Positions 45,955-56,400 of a stretch of 64,000 nucleotides of DNA are shown here, one piece after another. The notes under the pieces were generated by a model. That model made no database searches, was not told the origin of the DNA, and saw only the letters and a program-made list of their open reading frames with translations. Numbering within the stretch: position 1 is the first letter of the stretch; each line of letters begins with the position of its first letter. This DNA is from Chiua virens (lineage: Eukaryota > Basidiomycota > Agaricomycetes > Boletales > Boletaceae), in assembly GCA_019787685.1 (NCBI GenBank), contig JAHNUO010000027.1:310001-374000 (forward strand), given 5' to 3'. A program made the translations under genes and the position numbers.

Positions 45955-46990
45955 ACATGGTGGCTGTCCCATCAGGCAAGCGCAATTTCCACATCTTCTA
46001 TTATTTGATGATCAGTCCATCACCAGAAGAACGTCAACATGTTTGCCTCGCCGATAACTTCAAGACTCAGCACCAGTATCTCGGCCAGTGCGGCGGTGCT
46101 GGTGCTCCCCTAATGATGTCCGTGCCACACAATGATGCCGACCACTTAAGCTGGCGTTCAAGTCCATTGGGTTGTCCAGGTGACATGTTTCACAGGTCTG
46201 TCAGCTCGTCCGTACCATTCTGCGTCTCAGCAGCCTCGAATTTAATATTGACCGTAGTCGTGAGATTGATGTCGCCATCTGCAACATGGTGTGCGGCCTT
46301 CTGCACTTGAGAGTGCAGTCACTCACAAGCATGTCAAGAAGGAGCTCTGCACTGTGTTCCTCAATCCTCCCCTTCCCTCCCTTTCCCCCCGGCAGTGCAT
46401 TGGACAATTGTGACGACCTTGTGAATATTTTCTATTCTCTCCTTTTTCTCTGGCCTAACGAGCACATCCTGCACCATGTCCCCCGACCCCCCGACCCCAA
46501 CAGCACATTGGACAATCACGATGACCTCGCAAAGATACTCTACTCTCTCCTTTTTCCCTGGCCCAACAAGCATATCACCTAGCGCCTCTACGTGATGACT
46601 TGGATGTATCCATTGACCTTTTCAATATCCCTGACCCCAAAGATATGAACAAGTCGCCCAAATTCTCTCGACTGATTCTGTGTCAACTTCGCCGACGGAC
46701 GCCTCCAAAGCCTTATCCAGAAGCACATTTTCAAGTCACATCAATATATACTATGAAACGGGAGGCATCTCGTCTTGTCCCCTCGGTGCCCTATTTCGAC
46801 AACGCTGAATGTGCTCAGCTTCTGCAGAACAAGCCCAGTGGTCCTACTCATACTATGGATGACCAGGCTCGTGGATTGCACAAGAAGATGGACCCTAGCA
46901 TAGTGGAAGCCTCCACCAAAGCGCTGGGGTAACCACTCATCTTTCAAAGTGGGGGTCATCGGCCGCTCTGGATGGTGTTCGCCGCCGCCA
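45955..46990 (+). pseudogene. Captured, decayed fragment of a class V chitin synthase (myosin-like domain)
   Basis: In shifting frames the plus strand matches the myosin motor-like domain that precedes the catalytic part of class V chitin synthases. The pieces are GKRNFHIFYYLMISPSPEER, then VCQLVRTILRLSSLEFNIDR, then VKKELCTVFLNP, then DDLAKILYSLLFPWPNKHI, then a DDLDVSIDLFNIPDPK piece, then VPYFDNAECAQLLQNKPSGP with HTMDDQARG. The last piece, KRWGNHSSFKVGV, is in another frame near 46918. At least three frameshifts or stops occur, and one segment is duplicated in tandem (46386-46485 and 46499-46575). The chitin synthase catalytic domain is absent. Its place between transposase and right terminal repeat indicates capture of a host gene piece by the transposon. 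Confidence 0.8.
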
Positions 46991-47026
46991 CATATTCAAG
47001 TTCATTCTGCAAGTCTTTGTTCCTCA

Positions 47027-47532
47027 GGTTCCTTCCCCCTCGTTCTGTGTTCTCGCACTGGTTCTCGCGTTGATTACACTAGTAATCACATTCATGTAAC
47101 TAGTGCTGCTTATCTTGCTAATTGAACTTTGGGTTGCGTTGTTTTCACAAATCGTTTGTGAACTTTTTGTCTCGGTCGAGCTTTGTAACCAGTACGTGCT
47201 TAAATGTATCATTGTTTCTTGCCGTGTCGAGCACAACTTTCTGTCTTAGTCGCGCTTTGTAACTAGTCCGTGTCGAGTGCAACTTATCGCACTCGTTGTA
47301 GTCGAGCTTTGTATAACTATGTGTCTAAATGTACTATTTTGTCTTACTGTGTCGAGCACGACTTATCACGCTCGTCATAAGCTCCAGAAGATGGGAAAAG
47401 ACGATCCTGCCATTTTCTATTTGTCTTACCCGACTAATTGTACTAATGACGTACCGTAAGATCACTTAGCCGTGGGAAGATTGCATAAGCAGTTCGCAAG
47501 CCGAAATAAGCAAGATGTAAAATTACTGATGC
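47027..47532 (-). repeat. Right terminal inverted repeat of the Plavaka element
   Basis: 506 bp, the inverted match of 38597-39102, with about four single-base differences (for example 'gaacacagaacg' against 'gaacgcagaacg'). It ends CTGATGC before CCA. Confidence 0.9.
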
Positions 47533-47535
47533 CCA
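47533..47535 (+). repeat. Target-site duplication CCA, right
   Basis: Repeat of 38594-38596. After it, the oxidase intron resumes with 'tctgacag'. Confidence 0.55.
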
Positions 47536-47763
47536 TCTGACAGCTGGGTCGTCGGTGCGCTCGATAGCGCCTGGAAGGCCGTCTACCAGTACCTCAAGGT
47601 TACAGGACAGAATGGCAAGATTAGCACGTTCAAGAAGATTTGGGGTGAGAACGTCGAGTGGACGAGTGAGTCGACGCTTGTGGATGGGGCTGACTTGCTC
47701 GACCAGCACCTTGGGCTCGTCAACAAAGCCATCTTGGGTGGTGTCATCGCCCAGACCGTCTAG
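47536..47763 (+). pseudogene. L-amino-acid oxidase pseudogene, copy 3 (3' piece)
   Basis: It begins with the end of the last intron (TCTGACAG) and continues with the intact last exon WVVGALDSAWKAVYQYLKVT to the stop at 47761-47763. It is separated from its 5' piece (37665-38596) by the transposon. Confidence 0.85.
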
Positions 47764-48226
47764 TTTCCGTGATCGTCGTGTATGCTATTTTTTTTGGTCG
47801 AACGAAAGTCGAGTGTAAAATACGCTGTAAGTGTGTATCGCAGTGATAGTAGTGATATTCAGTCTTGGATTCATTTTCTGCTGAAACTTCAAAGCACCCA
47901 AGAGGTAATTTCAATCCATTTGCGTGATAATTTGTTGGGCGTTGCAATGAGGTATCAGTCTAAACGTATACTAGTCTGCACATCTGGACACGATAGCGTT
48001 AACGAGCGCACCAGTAACTAGATCATTGCAAGATTCAACCAGGCTGGCGCCGGCTAGTTGGAAAATGGCTATGGAGATGGCACGAGCGATTCAGGTTGAC
48101 AAGACGAAGATGGTCAACATGGGGCAACATAGTCTATACTTAGTAGAGGGATCTACGATTATACTGATCAATGAGTAATATATAGTTACGGTCAACAATG
48201 TGTCACGTCCGTTCGCGTCGATTGCA
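47764..48226. other. Convergent spacer between oxidase pseudogene 3 and WD40 copy C
   Basis: Counterpart of 28548-29134. A stretch at 48010-48130 is not shared with the other units and holds no gene. Confidence 0.45.
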
Positions 48227-50432
48227 TCAAGCTGCCTCCTCTATGCTACCGCATTGGTAGCATACTAACCACGCAGGCACCGAGAATGTAACTCTATCTC
48301 TGCGTCTTGCTGCAGGCTGCTGAGTCTGATCCGCTGTCATAAGCCATTTGATACAACCTCGAGAAAGCATGCTCACCGTGACAGGAACACTTCCGATCAC
48401 AGATCGAGACGGGTCGTTCGCAGACAACAGTTAGGGCAGTGTCGGTTACGACGAAAAGATTCTGAAAGAGAAGAGACGTACACGAGAACCCAAATCTAAA
48501 TGATATTGATATCGAGCCACTTGATCTTGAGCATTAGGACGAGCAAGATCATCATGTGGGGCCGCGCCCCACTGTGTCGATTGTAACCTCTGATCGATCG
48601 AAAACAAGAAAGAGGTAGGTCCATCTTGTCCAGGCTGTGCAACAGATCTTTGCTGGGGATATTATGAGATACATTGGATATTGATCATCCTCAGTAAAAG
48701 ACCATGCTTACCAGATGCCGTACAGGAGCCATTGTTGAACGTTGGTAGCGAGGGTGACTTCGTGGTGGTGATGGCGCGTGGGCTGGATCGGAAGGTGAAG
48801 TAGGATCTGCGGAACTTCCAACGGCCTGGTCCCCCACACGCTTTCCTACCCTCTTGATCCATTTCCAGATAGCTGACTCGCCCTCAGGTGGGTGTATGAC
48901 ACCGGGATGTTCCTCCGAGTGGTGTTCGGAATGGGATGTCAACGGTTTGGGAGGCGCTGGCTGCGACATGGTATGGGAAGCCTCGACTTGGAGCGGTTCC
49001 GGCTCTTCCGCGTGAGGACGGATGGACGATGAGCGTGACGGCGGCTGTAATAATGTTAGCACGCATACGGAGAAGCTTGGAGCGGTCACGAACCTCGTCA
49101 TAGTCGAATGCTGGAGCGGGGGGCACCATCGTGGGTATTTCAACCTATGGCGTTGTGAAACCTCGTGTATACAGACATTGCTCATCTCGTACCTCGAGGA
49201 GATCCATATCGTCGTCTCCACTCTGGAATCCTTCCTCATCCTCGTCATTACTAGATTCCTGATGCAAAGAGACAAAAAATATGTTAGAAGGATCTTCACG
49301 AAGACTGAATGACAAACCCGTACTGGATGAGAGGTGCGAGGTGGATTCTCATCGCTATCCGAGGTCGGATGTTGTTCACCATGTTGTTCTGCCTCTCCGG
49401 TGGACGACTATTGAATTGTGAGCCATCCGGCTTGCTAGGACCACGTATGCACAAAGACTTACTTTGACAGCCAAACCCGGGAGGATAGTGGTGAGGTTAT
49501 GAATGGAAATTTTCCCGTCATCCCGTCCAGCGGCAAGGTAGATGCCATTGGGTGACTGAGCGATTGAGGATATATCCGCGTCGTGCTTGATGACAGGGCT
49601 GATCCGAGAGAGGGTAGATGCATCCAAGAATGAGATGGAGCTGCCCTGTGTGGTCGCAGCTATAAACTTTTCATTGCCGACCAGAGCAATAGATTCCAGA
49701 TGTTCGTCATCTAAGGCCTGTGACTCCGCAAGCAGGGACCCCGTTGATGCATGGTATGACTTGATCTTCCGGTCTTTACAGGTGTGGAATAATTGCTTTC
49801 CGTCGCTGGTCCATGCAAGCCGGGCGGAAGGATGGCCCCAAAATGTTTTGGTGTCGATGATGAGTAGTCGTTGACCGGTCAAACTATCCAAGATGGTGAT
49901 CGGCCCCCTGGATTCGCAAGCAGCAAGTCGGTCCGCGCTCGGAGAGAATCGGACGCTCGTGACCATTTGGTTGAATTTGATCGGACCTATGAGTCGCTCA
50001 CCGGTTGCAATGTCCCATACACTCACTGTATTTTGCAGAGTACCTGTCGCAAATCGAGTCGAGTTGGGTGACACATCCACTGCCTGCACCCTCGTTCCAG
50101 CTTCCACGTCGACCACTTTTCCGTGCAGCTCGACATCCCAAACACTCGCCCCTCTTTCCGTTCCGCATACGACCCATTGTCCATTCCTCGATATCGAAAT
50201 GGCATTCATGTCCAGTCCAGTTTGCTTGGCCACTTCTCGTCTGTCTGCAATATTGAACCGGAGAACTGCATGTCTGTCTCCACTGAAAAGCTGTCTTCCA
50301 TCGGTCGAGAATGCAACCGTGAATACCATTCTAAAGTTGCCCGTCTCAAGAAGTATCACGTCGTCTTGCTAGATTGTCAGTGCACCCTGTCCCTCCTCTT
50401 AAGTGCTACTCACCGGGCTTGGTTTGGGACAT
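48227..50432 (-). CDS. WD40-repeat protein, array copy C
   Basis: Start at 50432 (MSQTKP, intron, then DDVILLETGNFRMVFTVAFS). The propeller exon and all downstream exons are open, ending LVCYQCGSIEEAA at 48227. The acceptor before DDV has changed from CAACAAAG to CTAGCAAG and is still usable. Differences from copies A and B cluster on blade surfaces (for example DMNAISISRNGQWVVCGTER and KHDADISSIAQSPNG), compatible with diversification rather than decay. Confidence 0.78.
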
Positions 50433-51895
50433 CTCGCAAGTATAACACGGTGCAGCGTTTGAGGCGTCAAGGAGCAGGAGTTTCAGTTTACGTAGTCGCA
50501 CTATAAACACATTTTCTGCCCGGGGCGCCTCGTGTCTTTTAGCACCTCTTCTTCCTCGGGTCCACGCTACATGCGCAGCCCCCATGGTGAACTCTGATCC
50601 GTGGAACGTCCCAAAGCCCGGCTAATCCCAATGTCATGTCGCATCTGCGGTCGTGGTATATGGATATAGTAGTGTGTCTTCGCATTCCCGCATATTTCGT
50701 GTGGATGTCAACCTGACTCAGATGGCCGTCTAGATACTCAAACGACAATGAGAAGCCCACTAAGAATCAAAAGGTGTCGACCAAGAAAGTGTCAACAAAC
50801 ACGAGGTATGCATTTTCAAAGTGTCCAGATGCACGAACGACGGGTGATTTCCATCCTTTTGCTTCAGCTCAATCCAGCACCCAAAAATTCATCATTGTTC
50901 ACACTCAAAATGAACTTGTACCAGGACAGTACCAGGTGCCAACGACTACAGACTTGCAGACAAAAACAGAAGACTCCTTCCATTTTCAGGATTTGAGGGT
51001 TCAGACATGACAATGTATTGGGTGACGATGTCAACGATGCGATGAATGCGTCTGGCCAAGGAACTTTAGAGGATCCTAGCGACGAGATCATTCCGATGCC
51101 ACAAGCGAAAAGCATACAATGATGCGCGCTTGGCCGTCCTGGTTCCAAAGCGTCGATCCAGGTGACGAGAGGGCTGATTTAGGAACGATGGAAACAATGT
51201 GCTACTTTGCGCATGAGATGAAGCCAAGGATAAAAAAGGAGCAAGGCAATCCCGTGTATCAAGGTGAGACCATCTATGTTGAGCGACCTGGATCTGACCT
51301 TGTTCTCAGAACTGACCGGAAACTTCTTCCATTTCCATCCATCTTTGCGGTCAATTCTACTTGGAGTGTGTTCCTACCATGAATCCTAGAGATGGAATGA
51401 TCATTCCCTGTTGACTGGTTACCGTCACGATGACACATGTCTGTTCGTCAGGAACGTTGGTATTAATACGCAAACATGGATCACGCTACGCAGACTACTT
51501 TCCAGACTCCAGATACGACGGAGTTTCTTACTCGGAAAATAACCATCCACATTAACAATGACTGCTACCATGATTTGCTACCCGGGCTATGGCACTCTAC
51601 CCAGAACTACGGCTTGTCAAGGTTACAAATTGTTTGCGAGGCCATGATCTGCCAGTGTGGTGGCACCAATAGTGCTTCTGCTCAGTACCCATTGGTATCA
51701 ATGAAAGTCGGCACTGGACGTGGCGCAGTTGAATATTGGCTGTCGATCTCCGCAAGCGACAGTCGAACTCGAAACATCATTGACGGCGGCCAAAAGGTGT
51801 GACGCCCCACGTTTCGAAAGTGTCCACTTCCTGAAAAGGTGTGAGCTAGATTGCTGATTTAGACCGGCCCCCATAGAGTTGGGTCCCATGACATG
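50433..51895. repeat. Repeated spacer (third occurrence)
   Basis: Full-length counterpart of 31338-32794, including the frames VYVERPGSDLVLRTDRKLLP and the block near 51476-51800. No complete gene can be built, and indels break the frames relative to the other copies. Confidence 0.6.
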
Positions 51896-52885
51896 CTATG
51901 ACAGTGGATGGAACCAGGAAGAGATTGGTGGAGCTGACCGAATACCCGCCGCTGAATGAAGGTGAAGACTCAAGGATGACCTCATACCTTTCTACCGCGT
52001 CGTGAAGGCCCAATCCAGGTGTCTGTCATTTCAACAGCGCCTATCAGCGTGTGGCCGCAGACAAGGATCCGTTCAACGCCGAATCAATGCATGTCGACCC
52101 TGACTACGTTTGCAGAGGTGCTCGATCCAGCAAGAAATCCATCGTTGACATGCAACGCGAAGCTGTACTAGAACCAGATCGGGAGCGGCGACGAGGTTGG
52201 AAAACGATGCGCACTGTTTGGCATGGGTTCATCTGATCGCAAAGGGGGGAGAGAAAGGAAAACCTGTCCTTAAACATGGTCATGCAGGTCCGTTTTTCAA
52301 TCGATGTGGGAACTCATCGCGCCATGAAATAGGTGTGGACGATCTGATCCTTTACTGATCGATGTTCAAGGGCGGCAGGAAAAGAGTGACAGCCATCAGA
52401 ATCACCAGCTACTCCTGGACGGCGGATGCAGAGCGCCTTGGTGCTCTCACCGTCCTAGAGGAGCAGAAGGTACTCAAGGAGCTTGTCCTTCATAATCTTG
52501 CAGAGGTGCACCAGCACCTGAGCTCTGAGATCACATACGACTACCTCAAGGACCAATTTGTTGACATGAATGCCAAGGACTGGGGCCGTGATGCGCACAC
52601 CATGGGTATGTCACCACGTCGCTGACCTCGTCATTCGTTCTCGACTGACATCATTTATTTTGATCAGGCGCGTTCGCAGACTTTGGCCCTGGCGACTTTG
52701 AGGATCTGTACGCGGCGCTCAATACGCCTGCAGCGGGTAATCACTTGCACTTTGCAGGGGAGGCCGTCAGCGCCCGTCATGCGTGAGTCGTGGTATGAAA
52801 CTCAAGGTTACAGGACAGGACGGCAAGATAGACATGTTCAAGAAGATTTGGGGTGAAAACATCGAGTGGACGAGTGAGTCGACGC
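51896..52885 (+). pseudogene. L-amino-acid oxidase pseudogene, copy 4 (5' piece)
   Basis: Again lacks the FAD-binding N-terminus. It retains RKRLVELTEYPPLNEG, YQRVAADKDPFNAESMHVDP and the TSYSWTADAERLGALTVLEE block with stops between them. In addition the last intron and the start of the last exon are deleted: the sequence jumps from 'gtcgtggtatgaaa' to 'ctcaaggttacag' at about 52800. It is cut at 52885 inside the last exon by the LTR retrotransposon and continues at 59841. Confidence 0.8.
52882..52885 (+). repeat. Target-site duplication ACGC, left
   Basis: ACGC (or ACGCT if the first T of the LTR is counted) is repeated at 59841-59844 after the right LTR. The uninterrupted copies read 'gtcgacgcttgtgg'. 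Confidence 0.65.
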
Positions 52886-53300
52886 TGTAAGGATTGCTAC
52901 GCATCCGGCTACAGATCTGGTCCGAGCAACCACTGCCTTTTCATTTTATTTGTCAGCGTTATTCAGCACTATTCAGTCGTTTCTAAGCTCTCTGTTTACC
53001 ATACACTTCATAGCCTTTTCACTTTCGTATATAAGCCTCCTTGTACGTTCGTCTCAAATATCAATAATAATCAGTCTAAGAGTCCAATCCCGATCGTTTC
53101 AGCTCAATCCGAAGTATTCCAACGTTCCGCACGCCTTCCGAGTCTCCCGATTCCGCACGTTCTCCGACTCTCTCTACGCACGGACGCATTCACTCTTTCT
53201 CGCACACTCAACAAACCATCTACCGGCTCAGTCACCTTCCCCTTTCGCACTCGCACTCGCCTTCCATGTTTCACCAACACAAGCGGAGCGTGCCGCTACA
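52886..53300 (+). repeat. 5' LTR
   Basis: 415 bp. It contains a TATA-like 'cgtatataagcc' at 53026-53037, likely the element's promoter. It has a single copy of the unit 'ccgcacgccttccgagtctc', which is doubled in the 3' LTR. Confidence 0.92.
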
Positions 53301-53305
53301 AACAT

Positions 53306-53322
53306 TGGAGCCCACTGCGAGG
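53306..53322 (+). other. Candidate primer-binding site
   Basis: TGGAGCCCACTGCGAGG begins five bases after the LTR. TGG complements the CCA end of a tRNA, and the GC-rich continuation fits an acceptor stem. Which tRNA primes cannot be told here. Confidence 0.55.
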
Positions 53323-53495
53323 GGAAGTTTCTGATTTAGCCACATCCTCCCGCACCTATTTCCACCATTCCACCTAAACCATCCCACAGCAACGTGTCCG
53401 TTCCCGCTCGTATCCCGAAGCACCCACTGCTTCTGCCCAGTGTCCTAACGAGAGGAGCCACCCGACGAGCTGCGACCCAACCCACACAGCCAAAC

Positions 53496-56400
53496 ATGCC
53501 GTTTTCCGCAGATCAGCCAGAAGAAGTTTTCGTGACCCCAGCTGAAGTATCTATAGATCGCATCCCATCACCTGTCGAATCCGAATCCCCATCTGAATCG
53601 CTGTCCATCTCCGTATCACCCTTCACGTCGAGCATCCCATCCGCATCATCGATCTTTCAGCCTTCGCACGCCCGTTTTCAATTACGCACCCCAGCAGTTT
53701 TCCTGCAGCCGCCTCCACCTTCACCTGTACAGCCGCTGCCACCTGCTCTCGTACAACCACCACAGCCGTCCCTCACGCAACCGCCGCCAGCTCCATCCGT
53801 GATCATGTCATCTCTTTCCACGGGCACCACGAATACCATCAATTTGAAGGGCATTAATGCAATGCCGTCGCCTATGTCTTCGAAAGCGCCGACGTTTAAT
53901 GGCGAAACGTCCGAGCTGCTTGAGTTCTTCGAACTCTTTGAGGATTATGCGGACGCGAGTACCCTTTCCGATGCGGAAAAATGCAAGTTGGTTATTCGCT
54001 ACGTCGATAAGATGACCAAGCGTTTTTGGGTTACGCTTACAGGATACGAGAGTCATGACTACGTTGTATTCAAACAGAGCATTCTTGAGCAGTACCCCGG
54101 CGCAGACAAAGGCATCAAATACACTCGTCGCGACCTTGAACTAGCCGTCGCCGCCCCTTCCAATGACGATATCTCCACCGAAACCGAGTTACAACAATAC
54201 TATCGCCGTTTCCGTCCCATTGCCGTCTGGCTTGTTGATCAGAAGAAGATCTCTGCCAATGAACGGGATCGCTATTTTTGGACTGGATTGCCGCTTTCTG
54301 TCCGCCGCGCTATCGACCGATGCCTCGAGTTGAAAGACTCACAGTATTCTCGCAATGAACCAACCCATTATGAGAAGGTGATGGAGGCTGGACGTTTTGT
54401 CCTTTCCGATGACGCGTTTGACGCAGACCTCAATGACCCAATAGCTGCATGTATGAAGTCCCTGCGCGACGGACGAGGCAGCTCAGCTGATAAGAAGGAT
54501 CAGTCACGAACAAGTCGAATTGCACAGATCAAAGACTCTGACGACGAATCAGATGATGAAAATAGTCGCAAGAAAGAAGCCCCTCGTGATATACAGACCA
54601 AGCGAGTCATGTTCGATTCAAGCGCGATCTCCAAGGCGCATATCGACGAAGTTGAAGAGATTGGCCGTAAGTTACATACGCTCAACTTAGCAGACATCTC
54701 CTACTCGGCTCTCTACACTCGCCTCGCATGCCTCGCTCCAGCCGCGGCACAGGCCTGGGCTTCCCCATCTTCCCGTCAGTCACAGACCCCGCACCAGAGT
54801 CGCCCGCAAAGCACCACCGTCGCCAACTCCTCATGCTATATGTGTGGCGGAGGTCATTTTCTTCGTGATTGCATATGCGTACTCGAGTATATCCGAGCAG
54901 GCCGCGTCATCCGCAAAAACGGTTATCTCAACTTTCCCGATGGAGGACGTATCAAACGTCATGTGACAACCAATTTATTCAAGGACACAATTGACGAGTA
55001 CTATCAGAACCACGCAATCCCACCTGCTCGCACTCCATCCGAATTCGTCAGAGAATCCCCGCCGCATCTTCAGCAAGCCACTACGAATATGTTTGTTGCA
55101 CCAGAACCGTCTGCAGTTCTCTTCGAATGCAACCGCGTCGAAGATGCTATCACAGACACCCGAGCATCCATCGAGGAAGTACCTGATGAGGAGGATGCTG
55201 ATGTTTTAGCCCTCACGAGATCCAAGGCACGTGTGGCTGCTCGCACTGATACAGAGATCCCACCTCCGGAACCCACTCGCTCAGCTAAACAAACACCAGA
55301 GACACCCGAACTGCCCATTTCCATACCTGCACAATCCGTACCAGCGTCCAGAGACTCTGCACCACTCAAGCATGTTCTGGCGTATACGTATGAATCGAAA
55401 GCTGCATCCCCTGACGCTGCCAAACGGGTCTATGAATTACTTCTTCATACGACGATTCCGAACCTTTCCGTCGCAGATTTATTAGCCATCAGCCCCGACT
55501 TACGAAAGGAAGCAGTCGAATATTGCAAAACGCATCGGATTCCCACTCCGTTGACGACCGCAGTCACTACCTTGCCGCCAGTCCAGATCGAGCATGCCAC
55601 ACCCCTTCGCGAAATCAAAGTTGTCTTAAATGGGAAAATTGACGAGCTTGCGCTACTTGATGAAGGATCCGAAATCGTAGTCATCTGCCAGGACGTTTGG
55701 GAGCATCTCGGAACACCAATCTCAAATCACACAGGAATGACAATGCAAACGGCGAACGGCGACTCGCAACCAATGATGGGATGTATCGAGATGCTGGAAA
55801 TTACAGTTGACGGTCTCAAGACTTGGGCTCATGCGTATGTTGTCCCAAATGCCCCATATCGTCTCCTTCTCGGCCGCCCATGGCAGCGCCTTGTCCACCT
55901 CCAGAAACACAAAACCGCATGCGACGTTAGCATTACCATTGCAGATCCGCTCGACCCATCCAATGTCCGGATGATCCCTACGCATGCACGACCATTCCCT
56001 CACAAGCCGCACAGTGCACATGCATTAGCACTAACCCAGACCGAATGGCAGGGAGCGATCTCGTCGCTTTCCATGTCCTCGCTCGCAGAATACCAGCTTC
56101 AACAGACCTTCGACATAGATCCAATCCGCCATGTGCTCGCATACAAGAAAGTTGCAAACCGAGTCAAGCCAGTTGCTACCACCATGCCCCACCATGCTCG
56201 TATTGTCCGTTGTTTTCCAGAAGACCCACTCGACTCACTTCCACATCTATCCCCTAATCCACCACCATTCTCACCCGGAAAGCGCATCACACACGAACGG
56301 ATGACTGATCTCGGAATCTTCTCCAACAAATTCTTACTACCGGAGGAACAGAAACTCGCCGCGCACGTTTTACAAAACAATGAATTGGGTCTCGCATGGG

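Larger units (their letters stand above)
38597..47532. mobile_element. Plavaka-type DNA transposon with captured host gene fragment
   Basis: An 8936 bp element bounded by 506 bp terminal inverted repeats that begin GCATCAGTAATTTTACATC. It contains a Plavaka transposase gene (+), an opposite-strand accessory gene, and a degraded fragment of a class V chitin synthase between the transposase and the right repeat. The two terminal repeats differ at only about four positions by eye, which implies a recent insertion. Removing the element rejoins the last intron and exon of oxidase pseudogene 3 exactly. Confidence 0.88.

Noticed and set aside
53394..53495. Upstream extension of gag-pol beginning with GTG
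   Set aside because: The first ATG is at 53496; a non-AUG start is possible, but there is no support for it.
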